Assembly (NCBI RefSeq): GCF_001613505.1
Contig: NZ_BDCM01000012.1
Location: forward strand, 434,001-498,000
Length of the DNA: 64,000 bases
Direction of reading: 5' to 3'
Source of the DNA: Nocardia mikamii NBRC 108933
GTDB taxonomy: Bacteria > Actinomycetota > Actinomycetes > Mycobacteriales > Mycobacteriaceae
A model generated the notes under the pieces. The model was not told where the DNA came from, ran no database searches, and saw only the letters and a list, made by a program, of their open reading frames with translations. Made by a program: the position numbers and the translations under genes. Shown piece by piece: positions 45,005 to 53,946 of this stretch (position 1 is its first letter; each line of letters begins with the position of its first letter).

Positions 45005-45712
45005 ATGGGTCCGCATCCGCACGGCTGGTGGATACTGCTGCATCTGGTGCTGTTCGTCTTCTGGCTGGGCGGTGATCTCGGCGTCTTCTACTCCAGCCGC
45101 TTCGTCATCGATCCCGAGCGCACCCCACCGGCCCGCGCCACCGCCCTCGCCATCATGAGCGGTCTGGATCTCGGACCGAAGATCTGCCTGATCCTGTTCC
45201 TGCCGAGCGGTATCACCCTCATGGCGCTGGATCCACACGGCGCCACCCTGTTCGCGATCGCCCTGTTTCCGTGGTGGTTCGTGGTGCTGGTCTGGTTGTT
45301 CGCGGCGGGATGGCTGGCGCTGGCGATCACCGCCCACCGCACACACGGCCGCATCGTCGTCGTCCACCGCGCCGATCTGACCATCCGGATCGCGGTGATC
45401 GCCGCGGCGGCCGTCGCCGGCGCCTACACCCTGTTCGCCGAGGATCCGTTCGGCGTCAGCACCAATCCGCGATGGCTGGGCGCGAAGATCCTGCTCTACA
45501 CCGCCGCCGTCGCCGCGGGCCTCGGTATCCGAATGACGTTGCGCGCCTTCGGGCCCGCCTTCGGCCGGCTACAGTCCGAAGGTTCGAGCCCGGGCCTCGA
45601 GTCGGTGCTGCGCCGCAGCGTGAACGGCTGCCTGCCCTATGTCTGGGTGATCTGGGGCAGCGTGCTGGCGGCCGCGGCGCTCGGGGTGTTCAAACCGGGC
45701 GCGAATCTCTAA
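45005..45712 (+). CDS. Integral membrane protein, unknown function
   Basis: 235 residues with about five to six membrane helices (WWILLHLVLFVFWLGGDLG, ICLILFLPSGITLMAL, FPWWFVVLVWLFAAGWLAL, IRIAVIAAAAVAGAYTL, GAKILLYTAAVAAGLGI, VWVIWGSVLAAAALGV). Conserved-looking His and Asp residues in the first helices (HPHGWW, GGDLGVF) recall small heme- or copper-linked membrane families, but I cannot name it. GAGG precedes the ATG at 45005. It is the last gene of the CaiB/amidase operon and could be a transporter or redox protein. Confidence 0.75.
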   Translation: MGPHPHGWWILLHLVLFVFWLGGDLGVFYSSRFVIDPERTPPARATALAIMSGLDLGPKICLILFLPSGITLMALDPHGATLFAIALFPWWFVVLVWLFAAGWLALAITAHRTHGRIVVVHRADLTIRIAVIAAAAVAGAYTLFAEDPFGVSTNPRWLGAKILLYTAAVAAGLGIRMTLRAFGPAFGRLQSEGSSPGLESVLRRSVNGCLPYVWVIWGSVLAAAALGVFKPGANL

Positions 45713-46494
45713 CCCGAATAACCCAATTGGGTCGAGAGCGCCCCGGATGCCTTGAGCAGCATCGGCACACATTCGTCCATGCGCGGCTCGAAACGCGACA
45801 GTGGCCCGCACACACTGATGGCCGCCACTACCCCGCCGTCGTGGTCGAGAATCGGCGCGGCGATCGATGCCGCGCCGACCTGCCGCTCCCCCAGCGATAC
45901 CGCGTAGCCGCGTTTCCGGATCGCGGTCAGCTCGGCGCGCAGTTTGCGCTGCGAGGTCACCGTGGCGTCGGTGAGCGCGGTCAGCTCGTGCCGTTCGAGA
46001 TAGTCGTCGATCTCCTGCTTACGCAGATGCGCCAGAATCACCTTCGAGGAGCTGCCGGCATGCAACGGATACGGCTGTCCCAGCGCCACTTCCATCCGCA
46101 ATTCCTGATCCGGCACCACCTGGTCCACGTACATCCGCGTGTCGCCGCGCCGGATGGACAGGGTCGCGGTCTCCCCCGTCAGCGTCGCCAGCCGCCGCAA
46201 CTCCGGACCGGCCATCACCCGCAGATCGGTGCGCGCCAGATACGCCCGCCCCAGCGCCATCGCGGCATGCCCGAGCGCGTAACGGCGGGTGGTCGGCTCC
46301 AGCGTGATCAGGTCGCGGGTGCGCAGCGCGGTGAGAATGCGGTGGACAGCGGCCTTGGTGATGCCGAGTTCGTTGGCGATCTCGGTGACGCCGAGATCGG
46401 GCCGGCCGCTGCGGCCGAAGAGCAGTAGCACGTCCATAGCGCGTTCGACCGCGGCGATGGACCGGCTCTGACTGTCGGATTCGGTAACGGTCAC
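45709..46494 (-). CDS. IclR-family regulator of the catabolic island
   Basis: 261 residues. The winged HTH (about 17-75: LGVTEIANELGITKAAVHRILTAL) is followed by the IclR ligand-binding domain (about 90-255: MYVDQVVPDQELRMEVALG, PLHAGSSSKVILAHL, SLGERQVGAASIAAPIL). GTG start. The same GTTTC-N7-GAAAC palindrome lies 21 bases before its start and before each neighbouring operon, so it is the obvious candidate to control the whole 36.9-63 kb island and itself. The inducer is unknown. Confidence 0.88.
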   Translation of the reverse strand: MTVTESDSQSRSIAAVERAMDVLLLFGRSGRPDLGVTEIANELGITKAAVHRILTALRTRDLITLEPTTRRYALGHAAMALGRAYLARTDLRVMAGPELRRLATLTGETATLSIRRGDTRMYVDQVVPDQELRMEVALGQPYPLHAGSSSKVILAHLRKQEIDDYLERHELTALTDATVTSQRKLRAELTAIRKRGYAVSLGERQVGAASIAAPILDHDGGVVAAISVCGPLSRFEPRMDECVPMLLKASGALSTQLGYSG

Positions 46495-46514
46495 CCGGCC
46501 AGTCTAGGCGGCGG

Positions 46515-46531
46515 ATTTCCCCATGGGAAAC
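46515..46531. promoter_or_regulatory. Regulon palindrome 4 (one mismatch), IclR gene
   Basis: ATTTC-cccatgg-GAAAC, 21 bases upstream of the IclR GTG at 46494; probable autoregulatory site. Confidence 0.65.
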
Positions 46532-46592
46532 ACCATCCCCATTCGTTCCTCTTGCGCGACCAGAGCCATAGCGTTACCTTGTGCGTTACAGC

Positions 46593-46609
46593 GTTTCCAC
46601 TACCGAAAC
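46593..46609. promoter_or_regulatory. Regulon palindrome 5, GTTTC-N7-GAAAC
   Basis: GTTTC-cactacc-GAAAC, 10 bases upstream of the flavin reductase ATG at 46619; perfect arms. Confidence 0.8.
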
Positions 46610-46618
46610 GGAGTCGAG

Positions 46619-47098
46619 ATGGATTCGCAGTATCTCCGTACGGTGCTGGCCCAGTGGGCGAGCGGGGTCGTGGTGATCACCACCCCCGCCGCCGGCGGTG
46701 GACGACACGGCATGACCGCCAGTTCCTTCACCAGTGTGGCGCTCGATCCGCCGCTCGTCTCGATCTGTGTGGCATCGCAGGGCACCACCTGCCGGATGAT
46801 CCACGACAGCGGCGTTTTCGCGGTCAACATGCTCGGCAGCGATCACGAGGAGATCGGCCGCCGATTCTCCGCCCCGGCACCGGGCGACCGCTTCGCGACC
46901 GGACACTGGCAGACCTCGGCCACCGGCGCGGCCGTGCTCGCCGATGCGGTCGCATGGGTGGATTGCGTTGTCGCGGCGCGTTATCCGGCCGGCGATCACA
47001 CCATCATCCTGGGCCTGGTCCAGGATGCGGCCACCCCGCGTCCCGCCGCGCCGCTCATCTACCACGACCGCTGCTACCACGAGGGGATTGCCCGATGA
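46619..47098 (+). CDS. Flavin reductase (two-component monooxygenase partner)
   Basis: 159 residues. FASGVV-like start reads LAQWASGVVVITTP, then GMTASSFTSVALDPPLVSIC and a C-terminal strand with IILGLVQ: the flavin reductase split-barrel domain. It supplies reduced FMN/FAD to a monooxygenase. The start has GGAG upstream. It overlaps the next gene, an acyl-CoA dehydrogenase-fold monooxygenase, by ATGA, the typical arrangement of a two-component system. First gene of a five-gene operon (46619-52296). Confidence 0.9.
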   Translation: MDSQYLRTVLAQWASGVVVITTPAAGGGRHGMTASSFTSVALDPPLVSICVASQGTTCRMIHDSGVFAVNMLGSDHEEIGRRFSAPAPGDRFATGHWQTSATGAAVLADAVAWVDCVVAARYPAGDHTIILGLVQDAATPRPAAPLIYHDRCYHEGIAR

Positions 47099-48369
47099 TC
47101 GGAGAACGACTCGTCGAACAGATGACCGCCGCGGAGCGCGAACGCGCCCGCCGTGTGGAATCCGTGCTACCGGCACTGCGCGCGGCGGCCGAGGAGGCCG
47201 ACCGTACCGGTACCTTCCCGGTCTCGCATATCGCGCTGCTCCGCGACGCCGGATTGCTGGGACTGGTGGTGCCGGAGAAATTCGGCGGCCTCGGCGGGAC
47301 CCTGCGTGATCTCGCCGCCGCCACCTATGCCATGGGCACCGCCTGTCCGTCCACCGCACTGGCCTACTTCTTCCACAACACCAGCGCCTCGCGCGGGCTG
47401 CTGCCGTTGGAGGCCATCGATGCCGGGCTGTTCGACGAGGCGGAGGTTCCGGTGGTGCGCGCCTTCGCCGAGAAGGTGCTCACGCGGATGGCCGAGGGGG
47501 CGTGGCTGGCCAATTTCGCCTCCGAATCGGTGAAGACCTCCGCCGCCAACATCACCATCGCGACGACCGCGACCGAAGTCGACGGCGGCTGGATTCTCAA
47601 CGGAGAGAAGTCTTTCGGCTGCGCGACCGGCGTCGCCGACTACTATCTGACCTCCGCGAAACTGGAAGGTTACGACACCGCGGAGGGGCTGGCCACCTTC
47701 TTCGTGCCACGCGCCGCCGACGGGGTGAGTGTGCGGGCGCCGTGGGACGGTCTGGGGATGCGCGCGACCGCCAACAACGGCATCCGGCTCGACAACGTGT
47801 TCATCCCCGACGACGAAGCGCTCGGTGTGCCGGGGGCCTTCACCAAGATGCTGACCATGAGCCGCGGCAGTTTCGTCGGCAATCAGCTCGCCATCGCCGC
47901 GGTCTACACCGGATGCGCACAGCGGGTGTACGACGAAATCCTCAGCGCGACAACGACGAAGACCTTCGCCGACACCGGCGAGCCCATCGCGTCCTCACCG
48001 GTGCATCAGGTGTTGTTCGGTGAGATGACCCGCCAGCTGGAGACCGCGTACCTGTGGTTGCGCTATCAGCTCGCGGTGGAGACCGCGCAGGTGCCGTTCA
48101 AGCCTAAGCAGGAGGTGTTCGCGCAGTGGCGCCTGGGCAAGGGCGCGGTCACCGAGGCGTGCTTCCAGGTGGCACTGGGCGCACTGAAGGCGGGCGGAAC
48201 ATCGGCGGCGTCGATGAACGGTATCGCCGGCCGCGCCCTGCGCGATCTGGCCATGGGGCTGGTCATGACCTTCCCGGCCGAACGCGGACTCCTCGAGGTG
48301 GCCCGGATCGTCACCGACGCGCGCGCCCACGACCTGTTCGCCACCGCACCGGCGGAGGCCGCGAAATGA
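47095..48369 (+). CDS. Acyl-CoA dehydrogenase-fold flavin monooxygenase
   Basis: 424 residues of the acyl-CoA dehydrogenase fold: GLLGLVVPEKFGGLGG, GGWILNGEKSFGCATG, APWDGLGMRATANNGI. The EGT-type catalytic Glu near the C terminus of true dehydrogenases is not recognisable, while the flavin reductase gene overlaps upstream. This points to the DszC/XiaF-like group D monooxygenases that hydroxylate heteroaromatics with reduced flavin. A pyrrole or indole-like ring would suit the island. A plain acyl-CoA dehydrogenase is the alternative. Confidence 0.8.
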   Translation: MIGERLVEQMTAAERERARRVESVLPALRAAAEEADRTGTFPVSHIALLRDAGLLGLVVPEKFGGLGGTLRDLAAATYAMGTACPSTALAYFFHNTSASRGLLPLEAIDAGLFDEAEVPVVRAFAEKVLTRMAEGAWLANFASESVKTSAANITIATTATEVDGGWILNGEKSFGCATGVADYYLTSAKLEGYDTAEGLATFFVPRAADGVSVRAPWDGLGMRATANNGIRLDNVFIPDDEALGVPGAFTKMLTMSRGSFVGNQLAIAAVYTGCAQRVYDEILSATTTKTFADTGEPIASSPVHQVLFGEMTRQLETAYLWLRYQLAVETAQVPFKPKQEVFAQWRLGKGAVTEACFQVALGALKAGGTSAASMNGIAGRALRDLAMGLVMTFPAERGLLEVARIVTDARAHDLFATAPAEAAK

Positions 48370-49754
48370 CGGTGCGCCTGCCCGCGATTCGCGATCTGAT
48401 CGACGACACCTGGGCTGCCCCCGGCACGGAACTCGATGGGACGCTGGAGGATCCGGCCACCGGGCAGGTACTGAGCCGTACTGTCGCCACCACCGCCGAC
48501 CGGCTCGAGCGCGCACTCGCGGTGGCCGACAACGCCGCCGGACGCATCGAGCCCGAAACCCTCGAGGCGATCGCCGACGACCTCGAACCGAGTCTGGAAC
48601 GAATCGCCGAACTCGATGCCTTCGCGACGGGGGTACCGCTGCGGCAGACCCGGCCGCTCGGTGCGATTGTCGCCGGTTCGTTTCGCCTGGCCGCCGACCG
48701 GATTCGCGGCGGTGCGCTACACGCGGATCGTGACGGCGTGGAAGTACACCGGCTGGCGCTGGGGCCGGCGCTGTGCCTGGTGCCGTGGAACGCACCCGCC
48801 CCGATGGCCGCGCACAAGGTCGCCAACGCCCTCGCCGCCGGCTGCCCGGTGATCCTGAAGGTGAGCGAATCGGCTCCCTACAGTGCGGTGATACTGGCCG
48901 AGGCGATCGCCGAATGGGTACCGGCCGGGATGTTCCAGCTGGTGCACGGCGATGCGGACACCGGCGCCCGGCTCACCGCCGATGCCCGGATCAAGGCGGT
49001 GTCGTTCACCGGTGGCGTGGCGGGCGGGCGTGCTGTGGCGGGCGCGTCGGCGCCGCTGTTGCGACCGTGCCAGCTGGAATTGGGCGGGAACAATCCCCTG
49101 GTCGTCCTTCCCGACGCCGACACCGAGACCGCGGCGCGGATGGCCGCCGAATTGCTCACCACCCTCAACGGGCAATGGTGCCGAGCGCTGGGGCGGCTGA
49201 TCGTGCCCGCGAACCGCGCCGAGGAGTTGACGGAGGCCATCGGTAAACGGCTCGCGACGCTGTCCATCGGTCCACCACTGGATCCCGGCACCGATCTGGG
49301 CCCGCTCGTGCACTCACGGCATGTGGCCGCGGTCCGCGCCGCGTTGGACGGTCGCGAACACCACGTGTACGGCGTCGTTCCCGACGTGGGAAACTATTGT
49401 GCCCCAGCTCTTCTCGACGGTGACTCGCCCGAGGAGATCTTCGGCCCGGCGGCCGGGGTCGTCACCTACGACCGTGTCGAGGATGTGGTGACCATCGCGA
49501 ATGCCGTGCCCTACGGCTTGGAGGGCTACGTGTGCGGGACGGACACCGAATTCGCGCTCGCGATCGCGCGCCGGATCCGAGCCGGTGAGGTGAAGGTGAA
49601 CGGCTCCTCGATCATGAGCCTGCATCTGATGACCCCGCGTCCCGCCTGGGGCATATCGGGACTCGGCGAAGAGGGAACGGCCGAGACCTTGCGGTTCTTC
49701 ACCGGCGCACGGGTTGTCGGCGTCGAGGGGCGCTTCGCCCTGCACACGTCATGA
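48366..49754 (+). CDS. Aldehyde dehydrogenase (first copy)
   Basis: 462 residues. VPWNAPAPMAAHKVANALAAG, SFTGGVAGGRAV, Glu238 in LELGGNNP and catalytic Cys272 in LNGQWCRALG are present. The length is a little below the usual 480-500. It oxidises an aldehyde to the acid with NAD(P). Overlaps on both sides (ATGA). The product of the flavin monooxygenases or an oxidised formyl/vinyl side chain is a reasonable substrate (inference). Confidence 0.9.
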   Translation: MTVRLPAIRDLIDDTWAAPGTELDGTLEDPATGQVLSRTVATTADRLERALAVADNAAGRIEPETLEAIADDLEPSLERIAELDAFATGVPLRQTRPLGAIVAGSFRLAADRIRGGALHADRDGVEVHRLALGPALCLVPWNAPAPMAAHKVANALAAGCPVILKVSESAPYSAVILAEAIAEWVPAGMFQLVHGDADTGARLTADARIKAVSFTGGVAGGRAVAGASAPLLRPCQLELGGNNPLVVLPDADTETAARMAAELLTTLNGQWCRALGRLIVPANRAEELTEAIGKRLATLSIGPPLDPGTDLGPLVHSRHVAAVRAALDGREHHVYGVVPDVGNYCAPALLDGDSPEEIFGPAAGVVTYDRVEDVVTIANAVPYGLEGYVCGTDTEFALAIARRIRAGEVKVNGSSIMSLHLMTPRPAWGISGLGEEGTAETLRFFTGARVVGVEGRFALHTS

Positions 49755-50893
49755 CTACGGTGGCGATCGCCGGGGCCGGGCCCGTGGGGCTCACCGCCGC
49801 GCTCGTGCTGGCCCGGCGCGGAGTGGAGGTCATCGTCCTCGAGCAGGGTGCGGGACTGGCGGGTGAATCGCGCGCGTCGACCTTCCATCCGCCGACGCTG
49901 GAGATGCTGCGCGATCTCGGCGTCGTCGACGCTCTGCTGGGAAAAGGACTGATAGCGAGCACCTTTCAATACCGTGAACGCGGCGGCGAGCCGGTGGCCA
50001 CCCTCGACCTCGGAGTGCTGGCCGGTGATACCGAATACCCGTTCCGGGTGCAGTGCGAGCAGAGCAAACTCACCCCGGTCCTGCTCGACGCGCTGCCCGA
50101 TGCGGTGCGCGTGCGGTTCGGCCACACCGTCGACGGCGTCGAGGCGGGACCCCACGGCGTGCGGGTGTCCGCCTCGGGCGGTCCGGTGCGGTGCGACTGG
50201 CTGATCGGCGCGGACGGGGCGCATTCGGCGGTCCGGCATGGGATCGGCGCGGAGTTCGCGGGCAGTACCTATCCGGAGCGGTTCCTGGTCGCCTCGGTCG
50301 ACGAACAACTCGACGCGGCGCTGCCCGGTATCGCCCCGATCAACTACGTGTTCGACCCGGACGAGTGGCTGGTACTGCTGCGCACTCCCGACCACTGGCG
50401 GGTGCTGCTGCCGACGGCCGCGGACACCGCCGACGATCTCGAATTGCGCCGTCTCCCCGAACGTTTGGCGCAGGTCGCCGACCTCGGCCGGCCGTGGCGC
50501 ATCGCGCATGCCTCGCTGTATCACGTGCACGAGCGGGTCGCGCCACAGTTCCGCTACGGCCGGGTGTTGCTGATGGGCGATGCCGCGCACGTGAACAATC
50601 CGCTCGGTGGGCTGGGGATGAACAGCGGCATTCACGACGCGGTGCGGATGGCGTCCGCTCTCGCCGACGTGCTGGCGGGTGCGCCCGATGAGGTGCTGGA
50701 GCAGGCGGTCCGGCAGCGCCGGAGGGTGGCGGTCGACCATGTGCAGCGCACGAGCCGGGCCAACTGGACGAGCTTGCGCACCCATGATGCCGAATACCGC
50801 CGTGGTCTGCGGGAATTGGCGGCCGATCCGGCAGCAGCCCGCGCCTATCTGCGCCGCGCCTGCCTGATGGACAGCCTGGAGCCGACGGCGTGA
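49751..50893 (+). CDS. FAD-dependent aromatic-type monooxygenase (PHBH family)
   Basis: 380 residues. VAIAGAGPVGLTAALVLARRG is the FAD Rossmann motif, LIGADGAHSAVR the DG motif and VLLMGDAAHVNNPLGGLGMNSG the GD motif that binds the ribityl chain. Single-component NAD(P)H monooxygenase that hydroxylates activated rings. It lacks the long C-terminal thioredoxin-like domain of phenol hydroxylases. Overlaps ALDH genes on both sides. Acting on a phenol or pyrrole-like ring cannot be decided. Confidence 0.9.
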   Translation: MTTVAIAGAGPVGLTAALVLARRGVEVIVLEQGAGLAGESRASTFHPPTLEMLRDLGVVDALLGKGLIASTFQYRERGGEPVATLDLGVLAGDTEYPFRVQCEQSKLTPVLLDALPDAVRVRFGHTVDGVEAGPHGVRVSASGGPVRCDWLIGADGAHSAVRHGIGAEFAGSTYPERFLVASVDEQLDAALPGIAPINYVFDPDEWLVLLRTPDHWRVLLPTAADTADDLELRRLPERLAQVADLGRPWRIAHASLYHVHERVAPQFRYGRVLLMGDAAHVNNPLGGLGMNSGIHDAVRMASALADVLAGAPDEVLEQAVRQRRRVAVDHVQRTSRANWTSLRTHDAEYRRGLRELAADPAAARAYLRRACLMDSLEPTA

Positions 50894-52296
50894 GGATCGA
50901 GCGCGAGAATCCGGCCCGTCCCGCCGAGATCGTCGGTTCCGTCCGGGTCACCGCACCCGAGCAGGTGGATGCGCTTGTGCGGCAAGCGGAACGGAGTTTC
51001 CGTGACTGGTCGCGACGGCCGTTGGACGAACGGCTGGACCGAATCCGCACCGCCGCCGACGGCATCGCGGCGGATCGGGAGGCGCTCGCGCTCCTGCTCG
51101 CCCGGGAGTCCGGCAAGCCCATCGCCGACTGCCGGGGCGAAATCGGTTTCGCGGTCACGTATCTGCGCTGGCTCTGCGATCGGGCGCCGGTGATCTTCGC
51201 CGACACCGAGATCGATGATGCACAAGGCCGGTTGCGGATCACGCCTCGCCCGTTCGGGGTGATCGCCGCGATCACACCGTGGAACGCTCCGATCATTCTG
51301 GCGGTGGTGAAGCTCGGTCCCGCCTTGGCCGCCGGAAATACGGTGGTGCTCAAGCCCTCACCGCTGGCGCCGCTCGCGGTGTCGGCGGTCGCCGACGCGC
51401 TGCCGGAGACCACCGTGGTGCACGGCGGGCCGGAGCTGGTGCGGGCGCTGATCGCCCATCCCGCCGTGGGGAAGGTCGCCTTCACCGGCGGTGAGAGCGC
51501 CGGGCGCAGTATCGCCGCCGCGGCCGGGCGGGCGCTGACGCCGGTGGTGCTCGAACTCGGCGGCAACGATCCGGCGGTCTTCCTCGATGATTTCGCGCTC
51601 TCACCGGACGATTACGAGCGCCTGGTGCTGGCCTCCTTCGCCACCTCCGGACAGGTGTGCATGGCCGCCAAGCGGCTCTACGTGCCCGAACACCGGGCGG
51701 CGGAGTTCTTGGAGGCGTATACCGCTGCGGCCCAGCGGATTCTGCGGGTCGGGGATCCGGTCGACGAGGGTGTGACCATGGGCCCGGTGGTGACCCGCGA
51801 CGCCGCCGGACGACTTCGGGCGTTGATCGCGGAGGCGGGCAGCCGTGGACGTGTGATCCCGTTGGCGAAAGGTCTGGTGGGAGAAGGCTATTTCGTCGAC
51901 CCCGTGATCGTCCTGGATCTGCCCGACGATGCCCCGCTCGTGCGCACCGAACAGTTCGGGCCCGCGGTCCCGCTGCTCACCTACCGCACGCAGGACGAAG
52001 TCCGGGCTCGCGCCAACGATTCCGCGCTCGGACTCGCGGCGTCGGTGTGGTCGGCCGACGAGGAGCGCGCCTTCGACTTCGCCGCCCGACTGGAAGCCGG
52101 CTTCACCTTCGTCAACACACACAACCGCACCGGAATGGCACTGCGCGCCCCGTTCGGCGGGACCAAACGCAGCGGATACGGCCGGGAATACGGCGACGAG
52201 GGACTGCGCGAATACGTGCAGACCACCGTCACCCACCTGCCCGCAGCGTTCCGCGCCGGTGGTGCGGGGCTGTCCGCTCGTGCCTACCCGCACTGA
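50890..52296 (+). CDS. Aldehyde dehydrogenase (second copy)
   Basis: 468 residues. FGVIAAITPWNAPIILAVVKLGPALAAGNTVVLKPS (about 122-157), FTGGESAGRSI, Glu222 in LELGGNDP and Cys257 in SGQVCMAAKR are all intact. It is unlike the 48366 enzyme in detail, so the two are not recent duplicates. GTG start overlapping the previous stop (GTGA). Last gene of the five-gene oxidative operon; a strong hairpin follows. Confidence 0.92.
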   Translation: MRIERENPARPAEIVGSVRVTAPEQVDALVRQAERSFRDWSRRPLDERLDRIRTAADGIAADREALALLLARESGKPIADCRGEIGFAVTYLRWLCDRAPVIFADTEIDDAQGRLRITPRPFGVIAAITPWNAPIILAVVKLGPALAAGNTVVLKPSPLAPLAVSAVADALPETTVVHGGPELVRALIAHPAVGKVAFTGGESAGRSIAAAAGRALTPVVLELGGNDPAVFLDDFALSPDDYERLVLASFATSGQVCMAAKRLYVPEHRAAEFLEAYTAAAQRILRVGDPVDEGVTMGPVVTRDAAGRLRALIAEAGSRGRVIPLAKGLVGEGYFVDPVIVLDLPDDAPLVRTEQFGPAVPLLTYRTQDEVRARANDSALGLAASVWSADEERAFDFAARLEAGFTFVNTHNRTGMALRAPFGGTKRSGYGREYGDEGLREYVQTTVTHLPAAFRAGGAGLSARAYPH

Positions 52297-52305
52297 TCCG
52301 CCCAC

Positions 52306-52345
52306 GTGCTCGCCCCTGCGCCGATACCCGCACAGGGGCGAGCAC
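52306..52345. terminator. Bidirectional terminator, 13-bp perfect stem
   Basis: GTGCTCGCCCCTG (52306-52318) pairs perfectly with CAGGGGCGAGCAC (52333-52345) over a 14-base loop. It separates the converging ALDH operon and the neocarzinostatin-like operon. Confidence 0.8.
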
Positions 52346-52353
52346 CCACCGGT

Positions 52354-52932
52354 TCAGGTACGACGACGACGCCGCACCAGCAACGCGGCCACCGCGAGCA
52401 CCACAACGACGATGACCACGACGGCGACGACGATCGCCGTCGTATGCGAATCCGATGAACCACTGTCCGCCGCGGCGGCTTTCGGTGTCGTCGTCGCGAC
52501 CGCGGGTGCATGGCCGAACGTCAGCGGCACCGAGGCGAGGATATGGCCGGGGTCGGTGAGGCTTGTGACGGCCAGGGTGCAGGCGCCGGACGCCGCTGTG
52601 CAGTCCACCGCACCGACCGACGCGGTCAGCGTGATGGTGTCGCCGCGCATTCCGGGCTGCCAGGCCCCCTGCGCGTCGGCGGAGCCGAGCAGCGAGGCGC
52701 CGAGATTGCAGTCGGTGGGCGCGACCACCTGCGGTTTACACTGGCCGACCGCCACCTGAGCCAGATTGGGTGGCAGCCCGTCCACGGCGACGGTGACGAC
52801 CTCACCGACGGTGACATCACCGGTCGGCGAGGGATGCAGGGTGGGTGCGGCCGCGGCGAGCGGGGCCGTCGCCAGTAACGCGACGGCAGTTGCCGCCGCG
52901 CCGGCGGTACAGCGAAAGATGTTGCGTCTCAC
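52354..52932 (-). CDS. Neocarzinostatin-fold protein, membrane-anchored (copy 1)
   Basis: 192 residues. A signal peptide (about 1-28, cut near APLAAAAP) precedes a neocarzinostatin-like immunoglobulin fold (about 30-140) with paired Cys in VAVGQCKP ... DCNLG and VDCTAASGACT. A Ser/Thr/Ala linker and a C-terminal membrane helix (TTAIVVAVVVIVVVVLAVAA) with an RRRRR stop follow. The fold is known from antitumour chromoproteins, where it holds a hydrophobic chromophore. Here it is probably exposed outside the membrane, binding a ligand. Last gene of the minus-strand operon. Confidence 0.82.
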   Translation of the reverse strand: MRRNIFRCTAGAAATAVALLATAPLAAAAPTLHPSPTGDVTVGEVVTVAVDGLPPNLAQVAVGQCKPQVVAPTDCNLGASLLGSADAQGAWQPGMRGDTITLTASVGAVDCTAASGACTLAVTSLTDPGHILASVPLTFGHAPAVATTTPKAAAADSGSSDSHTTAIVVAVVVIVVVVLAVAALLVRRRRRT

Positions 52933-52941
52933 GGCTTCACC

Positions 52942-53349
52942 TCATCCGAAACTGAGGGGAATCGAGGCGAGGATATTGGTCGGATCGGTGAGGCTGGTGA
53001 CCGCGATCGTGCACGCTCCCGCCGCCGCCGTGCAGTCCACGCCACCGACCGACCCGACCAGGGCGATACTGCCGGCCTCCCAATTGCCCTGCCCGTCGGC
53101 TGTGCCCAGCAGTGAGCCGGAAAGATTGCAGTCCGAGGGTCCGGAGATGTTCGCCGTGCACTGCCCGACCGCGACCGAGGCCAGATCGGGCGCCAGTCCG
53201 CTCACCGAGACGCTGATGCTCTGCCCGACCGCGACACCTCCGGACTGGCTCACCGCGACCGTGGCCGCCTGTGCGGGCGCCCCACCGAACATCGCGACCG
53301 CGGTGAGACCCGCGAATACCGCGCTCACCAGGTTTCTGGTTCGAAACAT
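52942..53349 (-). CDS. Neocarzinostatin-fold protein, secreted (copy 2)
   Basis: 135 residues. A signal peptide (about 1-28, ending APAQAATV) precedes a single fold domain with VAVGQC, DCNLSGSLLG and VDCTAAAGACTIAV, predicting two disulfides. There is no C-terminal helix, so it should be secreted free. The ending SLTDPTNILASIPLSFG nearly repeats copy 1 (SLTDPGHILASVPLTFG), indicating tandem duplication. 9 bases separate it from copy 1 and 18 from copy 3. Confidence 0.82.
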   Translation of the reverse strand: MFRTRNLVSAVFAGLTAVAMFGGAPAQAATVAVSQSGGVAVGQSISVSVSGLAPDLASVAVGQCTANISGPSDCNLSGSLLGTADGQGNWEAGSIALVGSVGGVDCTAAAGACTIAVTSLTDPTNILASIPLSFG

Positions 53350-53367
53350 GTGCTCCTCCTGGATTTC

Positions 53368-53946
53368 CTAGAGCCGCCGCCGGTCGGCGAGGGCGATTGC
53401 GGCGACGACGACCAGCAGTGCCGCCGTCAGCGACCACAGCACCGCGGACGGGCCGTGGGTGTCGGTGGAGCCCGCCACCACCGTGCCCGCCACCGGCACA
53501 GCCGCGGGCGGTGGGAGGCTCGAGCCCGCGAAAACCACGGGGATCACGGCGGAATTGGCGGCGATGACTCCGGCGGGTTCGGTACCGGGCAGCGGCGCGG
53601 CCGCGATCACGCACTGCTGCCGCAGGCAATCGATATTCTCGAACTGCGGATGCAGAGTGAGCACGAGCGCCGGAAAGGTCCCATCGGACGCGATATTGAC
53701 GAAGGTGGCGCCGCCGTCGAGATCGCAATCGTTCAACCCGTTGGTATAGCCCTGTTTACACAGCCCCACGGCAACCGCCGCCAGGCCCGGCTGGAAACCG
53801 CTGCCGCCCACCGTGACTCGCTGCCCCTCCCGCAGGTCCGTTGCGGCGTCGATATGCAGGGTGGCGGGCGTATCGGCCGCGACGGGCGCCGCGATCGCGG
53901 CGGCGAACACGAGGCCCAGTCCGCCCCGTAGTAGTGCGCGTGTCAT
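53368..53946 (-). CDS. Neocarzinostatin-fold-like protein, membrane-anchored (copy 3)
   Basis: 192 residues. Signal peptide (about 1-25), an Ig-like domain (about 28-135) with VAVGLCKQ, NDCDLDGG and DCLRQQC, and a C-terminal helix (VLWSLTAALLVVVAAIAL) ending DRRRL. It is the most divergent of the three and lacks the SLTDP ending. The ATG overlaps the transporter stop (ATGA). The mix of anchored and free forms suggests a cell-surface capture system. Confidence 0.75.
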   Translation of the reverse strand: MTRALLRGGLGLVFAAAIAAPVAADTPATLHIDAATDLREGQRVTVGGSGFQPGLAAVAVGLCKQGYTNGLNDCDLDGGATFVNIASDGTFPALVLTLHPQFENIDCLRQQCVIAAAPLPGTEPAGVIAANSAVIPVVFAGSSLPPPAAVPVAGTVVAGSTDTHGPSAVLWSLTAALLVVVAAIALADRRRL

